The position numbers and the translations under genes are program-made. Source: Parachlorella kessleri (Eukaryota > Chlorophyta > Trebouxiophyceae > Chlorellales > Chlorellaceae). Taken from it: a stretch of 13,220 nucleotides of DNA. Positions 1 through 8,218 of the stretch are shown here, one piece after another. Below the pieces are notes generated by a model. The model had not been told where the DNA came from, searched no databases, and was given only the letters and a program-made list of their open reading frames with translations. Position 1 is the first letter of the stretch; each line of letters begins with the position of its first letter. The stretch is from assembly GCA_001598975.1 (NCBI GenBank), contig BBXU01001643.1:1-13220 (forward strand). The letters run 5' to 3'.

Positions 1-227
1 TTGTCACCCCCACCGGTGGGCCCCAGCCCCTCGCCAACAGAAGTGATCCCCGTATGGCCCATAAACCCAGAGTCTCCCCCTCCCTCACCGGCCCGGGCTC
101 CCCCGGTGCCTGTAGCACCCCGGGGTTCCCCCCCGCCACCCAGCCCCTCTGTAGCTCCCTCTCCCTCCCCAGTAGTGTTCCCGGTGTGGCCTCTGAACCC
201 CAAATCTCCCTCCCCATCCCCTCCCAG
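1..227 (+). CDS. Ser-Pro glycoprotein, first visible exon (5' truncated)
   Basis: Open in frame 1 from the window edge. It ends at AG|GTCTGC (227|228), phase 2. It encodes 75 residues with two PVWPxNPxSP modules. Reading on past 228 leaves the Pro-rich composition at once, which supports the donor. The donor is not a strong consensus, so this boundary is the least certain of the gene. Confidence 0.7.
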
Positions 228-2567
228 GTCTGCCCCGCCCTGGTGTGCTGCGTGTGTGCCTAGGTGGTTGGCTTCTTGGAGAGATATGCAGTCGGCTGTA
301 GCCTTATAGGGTGATAAGAGAAACATAGTGGTGTGGTGTGTGCTTGTAACAGCCCATGCGGCTGCACATTTGGACACGGGTATCTACAAGATGTGGTGTC
401 TTGGATTTTTCCGTGGGAGTTGTTCCAATGCCTAAGACCGCCTTTCTAGCGGTGCTTACGTGGAGTAAGTAGTAGAAGAGACGCCGGTCCATGCTGGCAG
501 AGTGTGAGAGGTGGTCCCGCCAGTGTGGGGTTAATCTTTCAGCGCCGCCATATACCGCACTTTAACACGCCTTTAACACTGCCAGTCTGGTATGGTGTGC
601 AGTCCATCGCCCAAGAGCCCCAGCCCTGCCCCCTCCCCACCATCCAAAGCAAGGTAAGCGGCCTACCTTGGCAGCCATACCTCAACTCTCATGTACTTTC
701 TGTGTGAGAGGGATTGCACACAAGGTCCCAGCGCCCATAAAGTCACCATGCACCAAGCTCTCCTTTTCTTCATACTGGGCAGCGAGCTGATGGGGTTGCT
801 TGTTCTACCAGCCAGCTGCAGACAACAATAGGGGGAAGGGTAGGGGTGGGGGGCGGTGTGCCTTTGGAATGCTGCCACTGAACCACATAGGTCCAAGGCT
901 CCTACCATGCATGACTGCATTGTCCTGGGCACAAGCTGCCGCTGCGCCCTTGGCTGCGGTAGTGCCGTGGCACACTGTGGGAGGTAACACACGTGTGCCA
1001 TCTGACTCACCGCTCGCAGCAAGCCCAGCAGCAGAGTCGGGCACCACACACAAGAAAGCAGATGCTTTCCCACAAAGGGGGAGGCTGCTGGGCCCTGTTA
1101 CAGCATGATGTGAAGCATCGGATTCCCTCGCTTACACACTGGATCCTACCCTGCCTGCTGCAGCCCAAGCCCAGTGCCCAGCCCCTCCCCGTCGCCCAGC
1201 CCCTCGCCTGTTGTCAGCCCCAGGTCAGCAAGCAGTTGTTTCCCTGCCAACGAGCACCATATGTGTTGCAAGCAGATGCAACATCTCACGTGCAGCAGGG
1301 TTGCATTTTGGGTGTAGCCTGTTAGCATTTCGCACCTTTCAAGGGAGGGGAGGGGGGTTATTCCTGAGGACGGGTCATGCTGCCGCTGTGGCTTGCATTA
1401 GTGTGGGTAAAAGCACTTCGTCGCATGTATGTGCTTTGCAAGTGGCAGCAGCATGGCTTCTGGTATCTGGTTCGGTGGGGCAGAGATTCCGATCAAGATA
1501 CCTGGGGTATCTACTGGAGTGTGTGGCCCTTTGCCAGCTATATGGCGTGGTCGGTGGGGTGCCGTGCGCAAAGGGTTCATGGGAACCTGCTTGCTTGCAC
1601 AAGTAAGTAGCGGATGCGTCGATGATGACTCATCCGCATCGCACCAAGGGTGTCCAACACGCGTTGTCCACTGTCCTGCAGCCCCTCCCCCAAGAGCCCC
1701 AGCCCCTCCCCCTCTCCCCCGCCTAAAGCAAGGTATGCAGGCTGACTGCACTACATGTCTTTGGATGCCTGGATCTCGGGGCCATCGTTAAGATTTCTTT
1801 GAATGCAGTGTTCCCAGGCCCATAGCGACTGTAACCCACTGAGTTGCAAGCTGCATGGCTGCTGCTGCCCTTGAAAATGCCGGGCACTACATTTTTGCAC
1901 AAGGTGCCAATTTGAACCCCTCGACATGGCGTTAAGATGACGGGGGGGCCACCAGGTGGCTCCTATGGCCCTGTAGATATGCATGGCTGTTTACTCACGA
2001 GTGTGCTGACGCCCGATGTACTGACATTGGTAGCCGCCTGCCCGTGGGCAATCCCTGACAAGCGGGGTGGGGCATGCCAGAGATCTGAGAATTGCGCCAG
2101 CACCAGGAGTACTTGTGTGGCAGGCAGTATCCTAAGAGAACATTCTCTGCCCCTGCTGCAGCCCCTCCCCCTCCCCCTCGCCGTCCCCAGCGCCCAAGCC
2201 CCCCCTCACCCCCAGCCCCAGCCCAGTCTCCAGCCCCTCGCCGGCAGCCCCTTCTCCCTCCCCCGTTCCTCGCAGCCCCAGCCCCGCTCCCGTCCTGCCC
2301 AGCCCCAGCCCCAGCCCCAGCCCCTCTCCCGCAGCACCCTCCCCCTCCCCCCGCCCGCCATCCCCCGTCCCGGTGGTGCCCTCCCCCACAGCCCCAAGCC
2401 CTGCGCCCTATTACTCCCCACAGCCGTATGCCTCCAGCCCCCGCCCACCCCCCTCCTACTCCTCCCCCAGCCCGCCCCCGTATTACTCCACTGAGGCACA
2501 GCCAGTGGCCAGCCGCGGCGCAGTGGCAGGGAGGCGCCTGTTCGAGTATGACAGCTCTCAGTGGTAG
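1..2567 (+). CDS. Ser-Pro-rich hydroxyproline-rich glycoprotein (extensin-like wall/matrix protein), 3' part
   Basis: Five exons join in one frame: 1-227, 603-653, 1164-1223, 1682-1732 and 2162-2567 (stop TAG at 2565-2567). They give 264 visible residues; the 5' end lies outside the window. Every intron is phase 2, and each junction rebuilds a serine codon from AG plus T or C. The protein is almost entirely Ser-Pro and Pro-rich. Residues 1-76 contain two copies of a PVWPxNPxSP module, exons 2-4 are pure Ser-Pro cassettes, and the last exon has long (SP)n runs followed by a Tyr-rich stretch (residues about 203-228) and a basic/aromatic end, GRRLFEYDSSQW. In green algae (SP)n tracts are hydroxylated, arabinosylated and form rod-like shafts of wall or extracellular-matrix proteins (VSP/GP1/pherophorin class). 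No globular domain or signal peptide is visible, so the exact family is unknown. The frame assignment is strong; the function is inferred from composition. Confidence 0.8.
22..228 (+). repeat. two-copy protein module PSPSP-x-PVWPxNPxSP
   Basis: Residues 8-32 (nt 22-96) and 53-76 (nt 157-228) align end to end, sharing PSPSP, PVWP[IL]NP[EK]SP and PSP. The second copy is one residue shorter. The copies are 45 residues apart and diverged at the DNA level, so this is an old internal duplication. Confidence 0.8.
228..602 (+). other. intron 1 of the Ser-Pro gene (375 nt)
   Basis: GTCTGC...TGTGCAG. No coding potential or repeat was recognised inside. Confidence 0.65.
603..653 (+). CDS. Ser-Pro cassette exon A (51 nt)
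   Basis: Acceptor TGTGCAG at 596-602 and donor AAG|GTAAGC at 653|654. Phase 2 in and out. It encodes PSPKSPSPAPSPPSKA flanked by split serine codons. The exon at 1682-1732 has the same length and nearly the same peptide. Confidence 0.8.
654..1163 (+). other. intron 2 of the Ser-Pro gene (510 nt)
   Basis: GTAAGC...CTGCTGCAG. The longest intron of the gene. Short open frames on both strands inside it do not resemble known proteins. Confidence 0.75.
1164..1223 (+). CDS. Ser-Pro cassette exon B (60 nt)
   Basis: Acceptor CTGCTGCAG ends at 1163 and donor CAG|GTCAGC is at 1223|1224. Phase 2 in and out. It encodes a near-perfect (SP)n run, PSPVPSPSPSPSPSPVVSP. Confidence 0.8.
1224..1681 (+). other. 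intron 3 of the Ser-Pro gene (458 nt)
   Basis: GTCAGC...CTGTCCTGCAG. It contains a perfect 7-bp inverted repeat, GCGGATG (1610-1616) and CATCCGC (1631-1637). An isolated consensus donor-like GTAAGT lies at 1603-1608, beside open frames that lack the Ser-Pro composition. Confidence 0.75.
1682..1732 (+). CDS. Ser-Pro cassette exon A' (51 nt), near-duplicate of 603-653
   Basis: Acceptor CTGTCCTGCAG ends at 1681 and donor AAG|GTATGC is at 1732|1733. It encodes PSPKSPSPSPSPPPKA, differing from the exon at 603-653 at two residues, with the same length and phase. Confidence 0.8.
1733..2161 (+). other. intron 4 of the Ser-Pro gene (429 nt)
   Basis: GTATGC...CTGCTGCAG. Nothing else was recognised inside. 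Confidence 0.75.
2162..2567 (+). CDS. Ser-Pro glycoprotein, terminal exon
   Basis: Acceptor CCCCTGCTGCAG ends at 2161. One base completes a serine codon, then 134 residues run to TAG. The (SP)n block covers about 2163-2395. It is followed by a Tyr/Ser/Pro stretch (PYYSPQPYASSP, PSYSSPSPPPYYS) and the end GRRLFEYDSSQW. The two other plus-strand frames are also open here because the DNA is a CCCAGC-type repeat, but only this frame gives Ser-Pro alternation and stays in phase with the upstream exons. Confidence 0.85.
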
Positions 2568-4000
2568 CCGGTCCGTAGTGTAGCCAAGCCCGGCGGTTGG
2601 GCAGCAGGTGGGGCTGTTAGGAGGGCTATCTGAGCACCCCTTATGAGGCTTGGTTGGGGTTTGGGCTGGGCACCAGGAAGCCAGCAAAGAGTGGAAGCAG
2701 CCGATTTACACTTTGATGTGCGCCTAGTAGTGGTTCATGATCGCAGCCAGGCGGTGAGATCATGAAATTGCAGATTCAGTCACTGTCCGGGCGTGCCGTT
2801 CTCCCAGACGGGGCCATCATGCCAGTGTGTAGAGATGGTGCGCACCCTTTGCTCTGTGTGTGTGGGTGTGTGGGTGGGGGTGGGTGGGGGTGGATGGGTG
2901 GGTGGGTGGGGGGGGGGGGTGCAGTGTGCAGTGTTCCTGTCGGGCGCACACCAGCCACATAGCCGCGAGGTTGGCCCAGCTTGACATTTAACGCCCTCTT
3001 TCTATTGCTGTTTGTGATGCAGGCGAAGGCATGTTCTTGCTGCTAGCCGCCGAGAAGGGCTTCTGGTGTTCCCAAACTTCTGATACGCAGCAGGTGGCGG
3101 CAGGTGGCCCTGTGGAGTTTTCGTTGGGACCACGCGCTTTTGCGTGGTTTTGTGCTTGTGATTGCAGGCTTGCTGCAGGTGTGTGTTTCGCTAGCAGGTG
3201 AGCAGGTGTGCCGGGGCAGCACACTGGCAACTCTGATTCTTAGGAGCCCATTACAGCTCCTGCACTGGAACCTAGGATGCGGTGTGTGGTCAAGCGGAAA
3301 TCAATAAGTGTCAATATGTGCAGCCCAGCCATGTGGGAAATGAAACCAGCAAGGGTTTGTATCCAACCCGGCCACTTAGGAGGTGCGTGTTTCGTTGGAG
3401 GGCGTTTGTTTGCCCGGGGTGCGCGCAGTGTGGGGAGTGGGCCTGGCCCCCAGCTGCTTTGCCACAGACGGCTGCGATGGAGGTTTGCGCTGTTTGCTTT
3501 AGGGTCGGCTTTGCCAAACCTATTCTTTCCCCCCAGCTGCCACGCTGCGTTATACCAAAGGTGTTGCTGATGACAGGTGCTGGCAGCTGTCGGGTGTTGC
3601 CATGCCATGCCATGGTATGCTATGCTTCGTAGTATCCCCTTTGTTTCTTTTGAGGTCCCCGCGCGGTCGCCGTCTACTGTCAAGCTGTCTTGCTTGGCCC
3701 ATTCTTGTGGTGTTGTGAATCGTGTACTGTGAGCACTTGACCCCTCGAAAGTAGGCCCGGGTCTGTCATGTCAAGAGCATCAACTAACAGAGATCGGCAA
3801 GGCTTTGCTTTATGACTCGCCTCTTAATGTGTTAGGTTGGAACGCACGTGACAGCAAGAGCTTTGTTGTTTGTAGTAGGTTGCAGATATCACTTAGTGCA
3901 GTAGTCTTTCCATCGTGCAAAAAGGTTCGGTAAGCACAATAAGCCTGATAATTGTTGAACAATTGTTGCCAGATGGGTTTAGAGCTGTATGCACCAGGCA
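2568..4000 (+). other. non-coding 3' flank of the Ser-Pro gene (probable long 3' UTR plus intergenic)
   Basis: No open frame here looks like a real protein on either strand. The plus strand is visibly T/G-rich, especially 3600-3990, as 3' untranslated regions of volvocine algae often are. No TGTAA was found on the plus strand in this stretch, so the polyadenylation site of the Ser-Pro gene is not located. Short patches include a G/T microsatellite (2855-2920) and a CATGC-type near-palindrome at 3600-3625. Confidence 0.55.
2855..2920 (+). repeat. TG/TGGG simple repeat with a 12-G run
   Basis: Starts as (TG)n, passes into TGGG and TGGGGG units, and ends in 12 consecutive G (2908-2919). It holds well over four closely spaced runs of three or more G on one strand, so it fits the G-quadruplex sequence pattern. 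It lies 288 bases or more after the Ser-Pro stop codon. Confidence 0.9.
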
Positions 4001-5443
4001 TGCTAGTCTCACTCTACTTACCTGGTGCCTGCACTCCACCATTTAGCCAATGCGGACATGCCTCCTGAGCCTGTCTCGCGCCTGACCTTGCATCCCTGGT
4101 GGCAAATTTGCCCGGCTAGAGTCCCTCTCAACAGACCTGGTTACACCTTCGCAACCAGTACTGCCAACAAGGCCTGGCACCTCCTACCGCTGGACACGTC
4201 AACACCCATTGTTGCACAACTTCTTATCAAGCATCCCATTGCTTTGGTGCAGAGTCCAATAACACTCCCACGCCCACCGGGGCAGGAGAGGGCCAAAACA
4301 CAGCACAGACAACGGAGGTTCCCTTGGCCAACAACAACCTGGGTGACCCATGCCAAATTTCGCTGCGCAGTAATGCAACATACGTGCAACACATGCACAA
4401 CAACAAGAAAAGCAGTGCAAGAGTCGTTTAGCAAGAAGAGAAAACAATGCAACACTGGACTTCTCAGGAGAAGAAGACGTAGAAAGGGGTTTGTCAACTC
4501 AAAGGGCCATACCCAGCCCCACCGCCCAAGACAATGCCTCAGCGCCGTAACCCACTGTATGACTTTCGGAAGGCAACCGCTCCCTCAAGGAGCTCTTGAG
4601 CCTGCATTGCAATGCATGCACAGCAGCTCAGAGACTGCTGCAGGACAAGTGCTTCAGCAACCTACCGAGCACGAACACAACAATGCAGCCTTTTCTTGAA
4701 GCCCAAGAGGGGGCCGCCTAACGCAGCATGCTTCACTTTTTAGTACACCTCCTAGCCCCAGCAAGCCACATGCAGTGCTGCATGGGCTGGAAGGAGGGAA
4801 CACATAGCGGGTACCCATGCTAACATGCCACCACATCCATGCTCTCCTGCATGCATGTCACTCACCACAATCAGACGAGATGGCTCAGTGCTCGCCGGCG
4901 AAATCAATGCCACCATGCCCCCAGCTCCTTGTAGTCACAGACGCACAAGTCATGGACGCTGAACACCTGGTCAAAACCCCATGCCCGCTACGAAGAGTTG
5001 CCAAGGGTGAAGAGAGAAAAACAACAGACCTGGTGCCCTGTTAGCATTAGTGGCACCATAAGAACGGCAGTGAGATATGATAGATAAACTAATAGACAGA
5101 TGCTCCCCGACAGATGAATCCCCAGACACAATAAAGATACAAAGAGAAACCAGGGAAAAGCTGCCAGTAATCTGTACAGCTTCTGCCTCGTAAGGTAGAC
5201 TCGACACTTAGGTCAACGTCGGTCAAACATGTCAACTTGGCTTCTCTAATAATTCTATGTGTACCACCCCTGACAATACCAAGCAGTGCAAAAGCGCAAG
5301 AAATCAAGGCAGTAAAGTGGCCACCCAAAAAAGAGACACGACTGCCCCCAGCCGTGCTAGACCCACCGGGCCCTAGAATTCATTATGCTTCCCAAGAGTC
5401 ATGCAAGGTTCGCTGCTTCCATCCGCTGTTTTTGTACCAGAAG
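4001..5443 (-). other. probable long 3' UTR of the minus-strand glycosyltransferase gene
   Basis: The plus strand is A/C-rich here, so the minus strand is T/G-rich, in line with a 3' untranslated region transcribed leftward from the stop at 5446-5444. A plus-strand open frame at 4025-4699 has a composition unlike any neighbour and no recognisable domain. The only minus-strand TGTAA between the stop and 4000 lies at 4145-4141, giving a 3' UTR of about 1.3 kb if it is used. Confidence 0.55.
4141..4145 (-). terminator. candidate TGTAA polyadenylation signal of the glycosyltransferase gene
   Basis: TTACA on the plus strand, TGTAA on the minus. TGTAA is the usual chlorophyte poly(A) signal, with cleavage some 10-20 bases downstream. 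It is the sole copy in the right orientation between 5443 and 4000 and lies close to the composition switch near 4000. A five-base motif is weak evidence alone. Confidence 0.45.
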
Positions 5444-5973
5444 CTACAGCAGCTGCGACCCTTCGACGCTCAGACACTCTGACTGACCCTGGCCTGATTG
5501 CCCTTGCTGCTGCAACTGCCACAGCCGCACAGCCAGCGCTCGCACATGCTGCCCAGCTGCGGCTGCTGCCGACCCTGCTCCTGCTGCCCTTGGTGTGCTA
5601 GCGCTGCCGCTGTCTGCCCTTTGCCGCACCTCTTGCCAGGCATCGTATAGCTCATAAACGAGCGCAATGGCTCGCGCGGTGTCTGCGCTGCTGCAAAACC
5701 GCGACCCTGCTATGTGCATGCTAACCATGCTTTGCAGAACGTCCGCGCCGCTGCCTCCTCTTGCGCCTTGCCCTGGGAACCCACCGTCCGCCCCTGCCGC
5801 CGCTGCTGCCGCGCCTGTCAGCGGCAGGGACGCATTCACCAGGTGAGCCAGCCGCCCAGTGCTGCCTTGTAATGCATCAAAGAGCAGGGCCCCAGGGTGC
5901 CGTAGAGAGTAGCCGGGGTCTGTGTGGGCCAAGCCTGCCCGCCACAGGCAGTGGAAGAAGGCGTGGTCGCCGA
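5444..5973 (-). CDS. glycosyltransferase exon 5 (terminal)
   Basis: Acceptor TTGCCTGCAG|TC at 5974|5973; stop TAG at 5446-5444. It starts (L)GDHAFFHCLWRAGL, the C-terminal block of the Fringe-like fold, and ends in a long Ala/Gln-rich helix-like tail with no known domain. Confidence 0.85.
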
Positions 5974-8218
5974 CTGCAGGCAACAGGTCAGGGGAGAGGT
6001 AGTGAATACATGGTGGAGGAGGCTGTGTGGGAGAACTATAGCAGCAGCAGACGAAGAACTGCGCTGTGCCCACGCAACCTTAGATGACACTCCTATGTTT
6101 TTTGAGTACTTCTTTTTGCACCTGTAAAGATTAGACGACCTCTCTGCTTATAGATTGCACCTCGGACACCAGCCCAGCTTGACTGACAAACACAGGATGC
6201 GGCAGGGGAGCCAACACTGCCTTAGCAAGGGTCACTCACGCCACTTGGGGTGGGCATCTAGGCAGGGGTGCATCACCGCCAGTGGTGCCCGCCGCAGCAG
6301 CCCCACGCTGAGCAGCGCCCCAGCGCCCCCGTGATGCCCCTCCAGGGGCGGCCTCTCGGGGTCACACGGATACCCCGCGGACCGGTTCCAGCCGCCGCCA
6401 CAGACCGCCAGCGGGGTGCAGTCGCAGCTGCGAACTGCATGCTGGGCCGTGAGGTCCAGGCCGGCAGGGTCCAGGGTGCAGGGCACACAGCGAGGCACAG
6501 CTGCCTTGCGGGGCTCAAAGCCGGGGGTGTAGCTGCTGTAGAAGTTGTCTGCGAGGTGGCACACATTCTGGGGTTGGATGGGGCAATTTCTATTCCAAGC
6601 TGTGGGCTCGAGATGGTTTGCCTCGAGCTAGGCCCCCCCGGTACTCTCACCGCCACAGTGGACAGGCTGTCGCAAAGAAAACATCGTCGGCATCTACGAT
6701 GGCTGCTGGCTCGGTTGCTGGCTCATAGCCAACAACTGAGTCAAGCAGGGTGTTGCCTCTCAAGGAGGTGGGCAACACTATTTGCTTGCATTGAAAACAC
6801 AGGTACATTTAAGCAAGCCAACTACCCTTTGCCCCCTGCTAGAACAAGCCGCCATGCGTGCCAGCGTGCACAGCAAGAGGCATGCTGGGACGATTAAAAA
6901 TCCGTCAAGGATCCCAGAAAGCACACATAACATACACATCGCACAAAATTCAGGACCCACCTGTAAGAAACCAGGGCTTCTCTGCGTCCAACCCTGCTAT
7001 GAGGGCAGCTACCCCACCCATAAACCAAAGCGTGTCGTCGTCCCCATACATCATCCACTTGTATGGCGCGCTCCACACCCCCTGCTGCCCCGACTCCTGC
7101 TTGGGTGTAGCGGCCTGAGCTATGGCCCTGCCCGTGCCGCCAAACTTGCGCGCTGCCGTGCTGTCTGCGGACGTGGCACCCGCTGCCGCAGCGGCTGTGC
7201 CGGCTGCATCGCCATCGCTGCTGTCCTCGCCGCCGTTTGATAGCAAGGCATGGGCCAGGAAGGGCGCGGTCGCGTACCGCAGCTCCCCTAAGAGCGGTCT
7301 AGGGAAGCCTTCTATGTCGACGCTGCGGTCTGGCAAGTGCCTCCACTGCTCACAGTGAGCGGCCCCCTCGGCTGCCTCTGCTGCGAGAGCGTCCCCTGTG
7401 ACGTTGGTAAACACCAGCAGCCGGACGCCCTGCACAAGCTAGCAGCACGAGGTTTGTCGCGGCCGCTTTACCGCCGGAACACACATATGGCAACAGCACC
7501 TACTACTGCTTCAAATAGCCAACAGAAAAATAGGAGGGTATAGAAGCGCAGGCTCGTGCGGAAGCATAGCACGGGCGGCTTCAGCAGCGGCAAGGGGTTA
7601 AGGGGTACCCTCCGCATAAAACCTCACCTGGCGGTGGCCCCTGCTGGCCTTTATCAAGTTGTGCCGCTCTAGGTTGGTAGTGGTGGCAAATACATACTCA
7701 AGACTTGCTGGATCACAACCGGTCAGCGGGTCAGTGCTGTGCCTGCCAGCCACTCCAAGACCCGCGGCTGCCGCGGGCCCGGCTGCTGGAACCGCCGCTG
7801 TTGCAAGTACCTCTGCATCTGCTGGTTGTGCTGCTATCAACTGCCACGAAGCCCCTTGCCGTGGGAGAGTGCTGAGCAGCAAATAAAGGCCGGCTGCCAG
7901 GCCTAAGAGAAAGACTGCAGAAAGCGGGCTGCCCCATAAACTTCTGCCTCTGACACAAGCTTCGACTTCACTCTTCTCCCAGGCCTGCGTATTCGCAAAG
8001 GCAGAACTATTTGGACAGGGGTTGCATGATGCCTGGCCCGACCAGGGGACGCAAGGTCACGCGGTTACTTGATTGCCGCGGCGACGCACCTCACTGCCGT
8101 CCTGGGCCCTTGGGGTGGCTGTTCGGCTTGAATGACGCATAAGACTCAACCTGGGCGAGGCGTGCCTCAGCACAGGCTGCAAGTCTTCAGCCTTCAGCGC
8201 AGCTAAACGTGGCTCCAT
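5444..8218 (-). CDS. Fringe-like (DUF604/GT31-type) type II membrane glycosyltransferase
   Basis: Exons on the minus strand are 8218-8090, 7984-7628, 7429-6961, 6599-6240 and 5973-5444. They join in phase (0, 0, 1, 1) to give 614 residues and a TAG stop. Residues 1-62 are a basic cytoplasmic tail, and about 63-82 (SAVFLLGLAAGLYLLL) form a single membrane anchor, as in Golgi type II transferases. The luminal domain starts near 138 (VFATTTNLERH). It has YKWMMYGDDDT with the metal/nucleotide-sugar-binding Asp triad at 292-294, then GHHGGAGALLS at 406-416. It ends with HPKWLGDHAFFHCLWRAGL and HTDPGYSLRHP, the fold order of Fringe-like/DUF604 enzymes. A low-complexity Ala/Gly/Asp insertion fills about 226-280, and a Gln/Ala-rich tail follows about 490. 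The start ATG is the first after an in-frame TAA at 8260-8258. Such enzymes transfer a sugar from a nucleotide sugar to glycoprotein glycans. Donor and acceptor cannot be read from the sequence. Confidence 0.87.
6240..6599 (-). CDS. glycosyltransferase exon 4 (Cys-rich, GGAG motif)
   Basis: Acceptor CCCACAG|CT at 6600|6599 and donor GGC|GTGAGT at 6240|6239, phase 1 in and out. A nearer AG at 6567-6568 was not used because it breaks the phase. It encodes a Cys-rich stretch (RCVPC, CDC, VCGGGW) and GHHGGAGALLS, whose GGAG codons are at 6330-6319. Confidence 0.83.
6600..6960 (-). other. intron 3 of the glycosyltransferase gene (361 nt)
   Basis: GTGGGT...CCCACAG on the minus strand. Nothing further was recognised inside. 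Confidence 0.75.
6961..7429 (-). CDS. glycosyltransferase exon 3 (catalytic GDDDT)
   Basis: Acceptor CTTGTGCAG|GGC at 7430|7429 and donor ACAG|GTGGGT at 6961|6960, phase 1. It begins VRLLVFTNVTGD and ends EKPWFLT. The Asp triad codons are at 7042-7034. The Ala/Gly/Ser/Asp-rich insert lies between ALLSNGG and APYKWMM. Confidence 0.88.
7628..7984 (-). CDS. glycosyltransferase exon 2 (membrane anchor, start of luminal domain)
   Basis: Acceptor TACGCAG at 7985 and donor CAG|GTGAGG at 7628|7627; 119 codons, phase 0. It holds the hydrophobic segment (residues 63-82), an Ala-rich stem and the conserved VFATTTNLERHNL strand. The frame continues open to 8061 upstream with no ATG, so an upstream start exon is required. 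Confidence 0.8.
8090..8218 (-). CDS. glycosyltransferase exon 1 (start exon)
   Basis: 43 codons from ATG (8218-8216) to GAG|GTGCGT (8090|8089), phase 0. It encodes a basic, Ser/Arg-rich cytosolic N-terminus (MEPRLAALKAEDLQ...). The following intron is only 105 nt. Too short to stand out as an open frame; found by tracing the frame upstream of exon 2. Confidence 0.7.

Noticed and set aside
1377..1610. Possible extra exon in intron 3 of the Ser-Pro gene, ending at a consensus GTAAGT
   Set aside because: No frame in it has Ser-Pro composition; inserting it would interrupt the rod and needs an unsupported acceptor.
1610..1637. 7-bp inverted repeat as a functional RNA hairpin
   Set aside because: A short stem with a 14-nt loop is expected by chance in several hundred bases of intron; no other support.
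2092..2583. Pro/Ala-rich plus-strand frame starting at ATG 2092
   Set aside because: It overlaps the intron end and is out of phase with the four upstream Ser-Pro exons; the frame ending at 2567 is continuous with them.
1995..2687. 230-residue Gly/Arg-rich minus-strand open frame
   Set aside because: It is the antisense of the (SP)n exon; GGGGCTGGG-type repeats give open Gly-rich frames automatically.
3240..3683. 147-residue minus-strand open frame and overlapping plus-strand frames
   Set aside because: No recognisable protein; mutually overlapping frames in a T/G-rich non-coding stretch.
4025..4699. 224-residue plus-strand open frame
   Set aside because: No domain or recognisable composition; it overlaps the likely 3' UTR of the minus-strand gene, where A/C-rich sequence has few stop codons in this direction.
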